From Acidobacteriota bacterium (lineage in GTDB: Bacteria; Acidobacteriota; Holophagae; Acanthopleuribacterales; Acanthopleuribacteraceae), in NCBI GenBank assembly GCA_020439745.1, contig JAGQSC010000025.1, positions 62,001 through 126,000 on the forward strand: DNA of 64,000 nt, read 5' to 3'. Shown in pieces: positions 62,154 through 64,000 of this stretch; positions within the stretch are counted from its first letter, which is position 1; every line of letters begins with the position of its first letter. The position numbers and the translations under genes were made by a program. The notes below the pieces were generated by a model. That model saw only the letters and a program-made list of their open reading frames with translations. It did not search any database and was not told the origin of the DNA.

Positions 62154-63707
62154 ATGAGCGACACGCAAAAGGTACTGCGCAATTCGCGGACCATGGCCAT
62201 TATGACGGCTATTTCTCGTGTGTTTGGGCTGGCACGTGAAATGCTCATTGCACTTCTTTTGGGTACCACTCGATTTGCGGATATCTGGAATATGGCGTTC
62301 ATGGTACCCAACTTGTTTAGGCGTTTTTTGGCCGAAGGTGCCATGTCCAGCGCGCTGGTGCCTACCTTTTCTGAGATCCATGCTCAGGGTGACAAGAACC
62401 AAGAACAAGCATTTACCCGCGCCTTTTTCACACTGATTTTGGTGAGTTCGGCTGTGATCACCATCCTAATGATCGTCATGATGCCCGTGGCGCTGCCAGC
62501 GTTGGTCGAATTGATGACGCCTGGCAAAGCCAACCTTGCAATCAAAGATGCGGTTCTGCCGACGCAAGTGATGTTCCCATATTTGGTGTTTGTGAGTGTT
62601 GCAGCCGTTTGCCAGGGCATCTTGAATGTCTATGATCGGTTCGGGCTACCCGCGGCCACACCTGTGTTCTTGAACATCTGTGTAATCGCTTTGGGTTATG
62701 GATTGCGTCATCAGTTTGGCAACCCTGTCTGGGGTTTGTGCATCGGGGTCCTGGTGGGTGGGTTCCTTCAATTTGCGCTGCAGTGGGCGTATTTGGCGAG
62801 AATGCAAATTTGGTTGTGGCCTTCGATGAAGGTTTGGACCCGAAAGACCGCAGAGGCCGTGGGTTTGTGGCTACCCATGACTTTGGCAGCGGGTGTCTAT
62901 CAGATCAATGTTTTGGTGAGCCAATCCATTGCTTTTGGTCTTTTTGATGGCGCCATGGCTGCACTTAACTACGCTAACCGCCTGATTGAATTGGTGCTAG
63001 GCGTGTTTGCCACCGCGGTCAGCACCTCCATTTTGCCTATGCTTTCCGTGCAAAAACTGCTTCCCGACAGATCGGCAATGCGCCACAACCTGTGGCGGGG
63101 TCTGGAGGCACTATCCTTAATCACGTTACCGGCATCCGCCGGGCTTGTACTATGTGGCTACTCTTTGATTAGCTGGTTGTTTCAGCGCGGACGATTTGAC
63201 AGTCATAGTTTGAACCTGGTCTATGGAGCACTGTTGGTGCATGCCATGTCACTGCTGCCTGTTTCCTGGTATCGTGTGATCAGCCAGACATTCTTTGCCT
63301 TTAAACATGTGAGAACTAGCCTGGTACTCACGATTTTGGCGGCCACATTGAACATCGTGTTCTGTCTCTTGTTTCCAGGCCTTTTTGACCGAAGCTATGC
63401 GCACATCGGCATTGCGCTGGCTACGGTTTGCTATTCCTGGATTCTCGTTATCATTGCGATTCGATTGGTTGCCAAGCGCTACGCGTTGGCACCGGACCGT
63501 ACATTTTTGTGGGAACTGATGAAGATAACACTTGCAACCATCGCATTTGTCCCTGTGTGGCTCCCCCTGGAATTACAAAAGCTCGGTCTTGTGGAATTGG
63601 GTCTTCGACTGGCGGGCTCTATTGCGGTTTTTGTTGGAGTCGGTTATGTTTTGCGTATCAAGTCACTTCATGCACTTTGGCGCCAATTGCGCCGGAGGGT
63701 GGGGTAA
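62154..63707 (+). CDS. murJ: Lipid II flippase MurJ
   Basis: The 517-aa membrane protein matches MurJ/MviN: RTMAIMTAISRVFGLAREMLIA at the N-terminus, FRRFLAEGAMSSALVPTFSE and 14 hydrophobic helices. It flips the peptidoglycan precursor lipid II. ATG 62154 follows AAGGGCGAGG. It is divergent from the DHH operon. The next gene begins 28 bp later. Confidence 0.94.
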   Translation: MSDTQKVLRNSRTMAIMTAISRVFGLAREMLIALLLGTTRFADIWNMAFMVPNLFRRFLAEGAMSSALVPTFSEIHAQGDKNQEQAFTRAFFTLILVSSAVITILMIVMMPVALPALVELMTPGKANLAIKDAVLPTQVMFPYLVFVSVAAVCQGILNVYDRFGLPAATPVFLNICVIALGYGLRHQFGNPVWGLCIGVLVGGFLQFALQWAYLARMQIWLWPSMKVWTRKTAEAVGLWLPMTLAAGVYQINVLVSQSIAFGLFDGAMAALNYANRLIELVLGVFATAVSTSILPMLSVQKLLPDRSAMRHNLWRGLEALSLITLPASAGLVLCGYSLISWLFQRGRFDSHSLNLVYGALLVHAMSLLPVSWYRVISQTFFAFKHVRTSLVLTILAATLNIVFCLLFPGLFDRSYAHIGIALATVCYSWILVIIAIRLVAKRYALAPDRTFLWELMKITLATIAFVPVWLPLELQKLGLVELGLRLAGSIAVFVGVGYVLRIKSLHALWRQLRRRVG

Positions 63708-63734
63708 TCAGTCCACGGCCTAAAGGGGGTTCAC

Positions 63735-64000
63735 ATGGAAGATCGTCATTTATTCGACAAGATCTGGGAAGCTACCAAGGACATCTCAGTCAAGGTCTCC
63801 CGTAAAGCCGAAAAACATTGGAAGATCAATACACTACGCGTAGAAATCGCCTCGCTTCGCCATCGAATCACGGTGAAACACCGCGAGCTTGGTCGTTTCG
63901 TGTACGAATCGATTAAGTACCAAACCGTGGACGAAGCTGATTACAAAGCTTCGGTCCAGGGACTGTACCAAGAGATCAGTGATATCGAAGGCGAGATCAA
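63735..64000 (+). CDS. Coiled-coil protein, N-terminal part only (runs off right edge)
   Basis: The frame opens at ATG 63735 behind GGGGG and stays open for 88 codons to the window edge. The visible part is charged and helical (DKIWEATKDISVKVSRKAEKHW, then RVEIASLRHRITVKHRELGRF), suggesting a coiled coil without a membrane segment. I do not recognise the family. It may be co-transcribed with murJ. Confidence 0.6.
   Translation, partial: MEDRHLFDKIWEATKDISVKVSRKAEKHWKINTLRVEIASLRHRITVKHRELGRFVYESIKYQTVDEADYKASVQGLYQEISDIEGEI

Noticed and set aside
1-64000. CRISPR arrays, tRNA, rRNA and insertion sequences
   Set aside because: No repeat-spacer pattern, cloverleaf candidate or transposase-like frame was seen; gaps are short and explained by regulatory or repeat sequence.

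Overview
The window (64 kb, roughly half G+C) is a dense chromosomal stretch of a Gram-negative bacterium. This is supported by OmpA-type peptidoglycan-binding domains, lipoproteins, a twin-arginine Fe-S protein, MurJ, multihaem cytochromes c, a UbiX/UbiA-like (MqnP-type) pair that suggests menaquinone, an IPTL-CTERM surface protein and two Hanks-type kinases. The style (kinase-TPR, delta-60 repeats, IPTL-CTERM, GH3, Rnf) resembles Acidobacteriota such as Holophagae and relatives, but no rRNA or other decisive marker is present, so the phylum is an inference. I see no rRNA, tRNA, CRISPR array, transposase or integrase.

Layout. 1-4.9 kb: end of an unknown gene, a small crystallin-J1-associated protein, a Ser/Thr kinase with C-terminal TPRs and a delta-60 repeat protein. 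4.97-16.7 kb: a minus-strand run of eleven tightly packed genes encoding two substrate-binding-OmpA fusions, a VWA lipoprotein, a two-TM coiled-coil protein, a PspA-like protein, a complete ABC importer, a double-AAA ATPase, a PPK2 polyphosphate kinase and a MESH1-like ppGpp hydrolase. This is the best candidate here for an undescribed system. 17-19.4 kb: a putative HExxH protein tail-to-tail with an FHA-domain kinase. 19.5-22.4 kb: lpd-ubiX-mqnP. 22.4-25.4 kb: a BlaI-type repressor, its palindromic operator and an M56 peptidase fused to TPRs. 25.5-27 kb: a DUF188 protein and a Ca2+/cation antiporter.

27.3-40.5 kb: one plus-strand supercluster, korA-korB-X-rnfB-Y-rnfC-rnfD-rnfG-rnfE-rnfA. X (755 aa) and Y (1049 aa) are large ferredoxin-domain proteins of unusual type. 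It presumably links 2-oxoacid oxidation to Rnf ion pumping through ferredoxin. 40.5-42.2 kb: a polytopic membrane protein. 42.3-45.8 kb: a cytochrome c / Fe-S / NrfD / cytochrome c quinone-linked module. 45.8-49.2 kb: secreted proteins, including an IPTL-CTERM protein and a peptide-N-glycosidase F-like protein, then a 390-bp gap framed by a 20-bp inverted repeat. 49.2-52.9 kb: methyltransferase, GT2 glycosyltransferase and a TMTC-like GT-C/TPR protein. 52.9-58 kb: housekeeping genes (sulfurtransferase, serS, thiolase, purD, purE). 58.2-62 kb: a minus-strand GH3 / hydrolase / DHH phosphoesterase operon. 62.1-64 kb: murJ and a coiled-coil gene cut by the window edge.

Many starts are GTG or TTG, and 4-nt stop/start overlaps are common, so translational coupling inside operons is frequent. 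Functions are read from motifs and remembered family patterns; no database search was possible.
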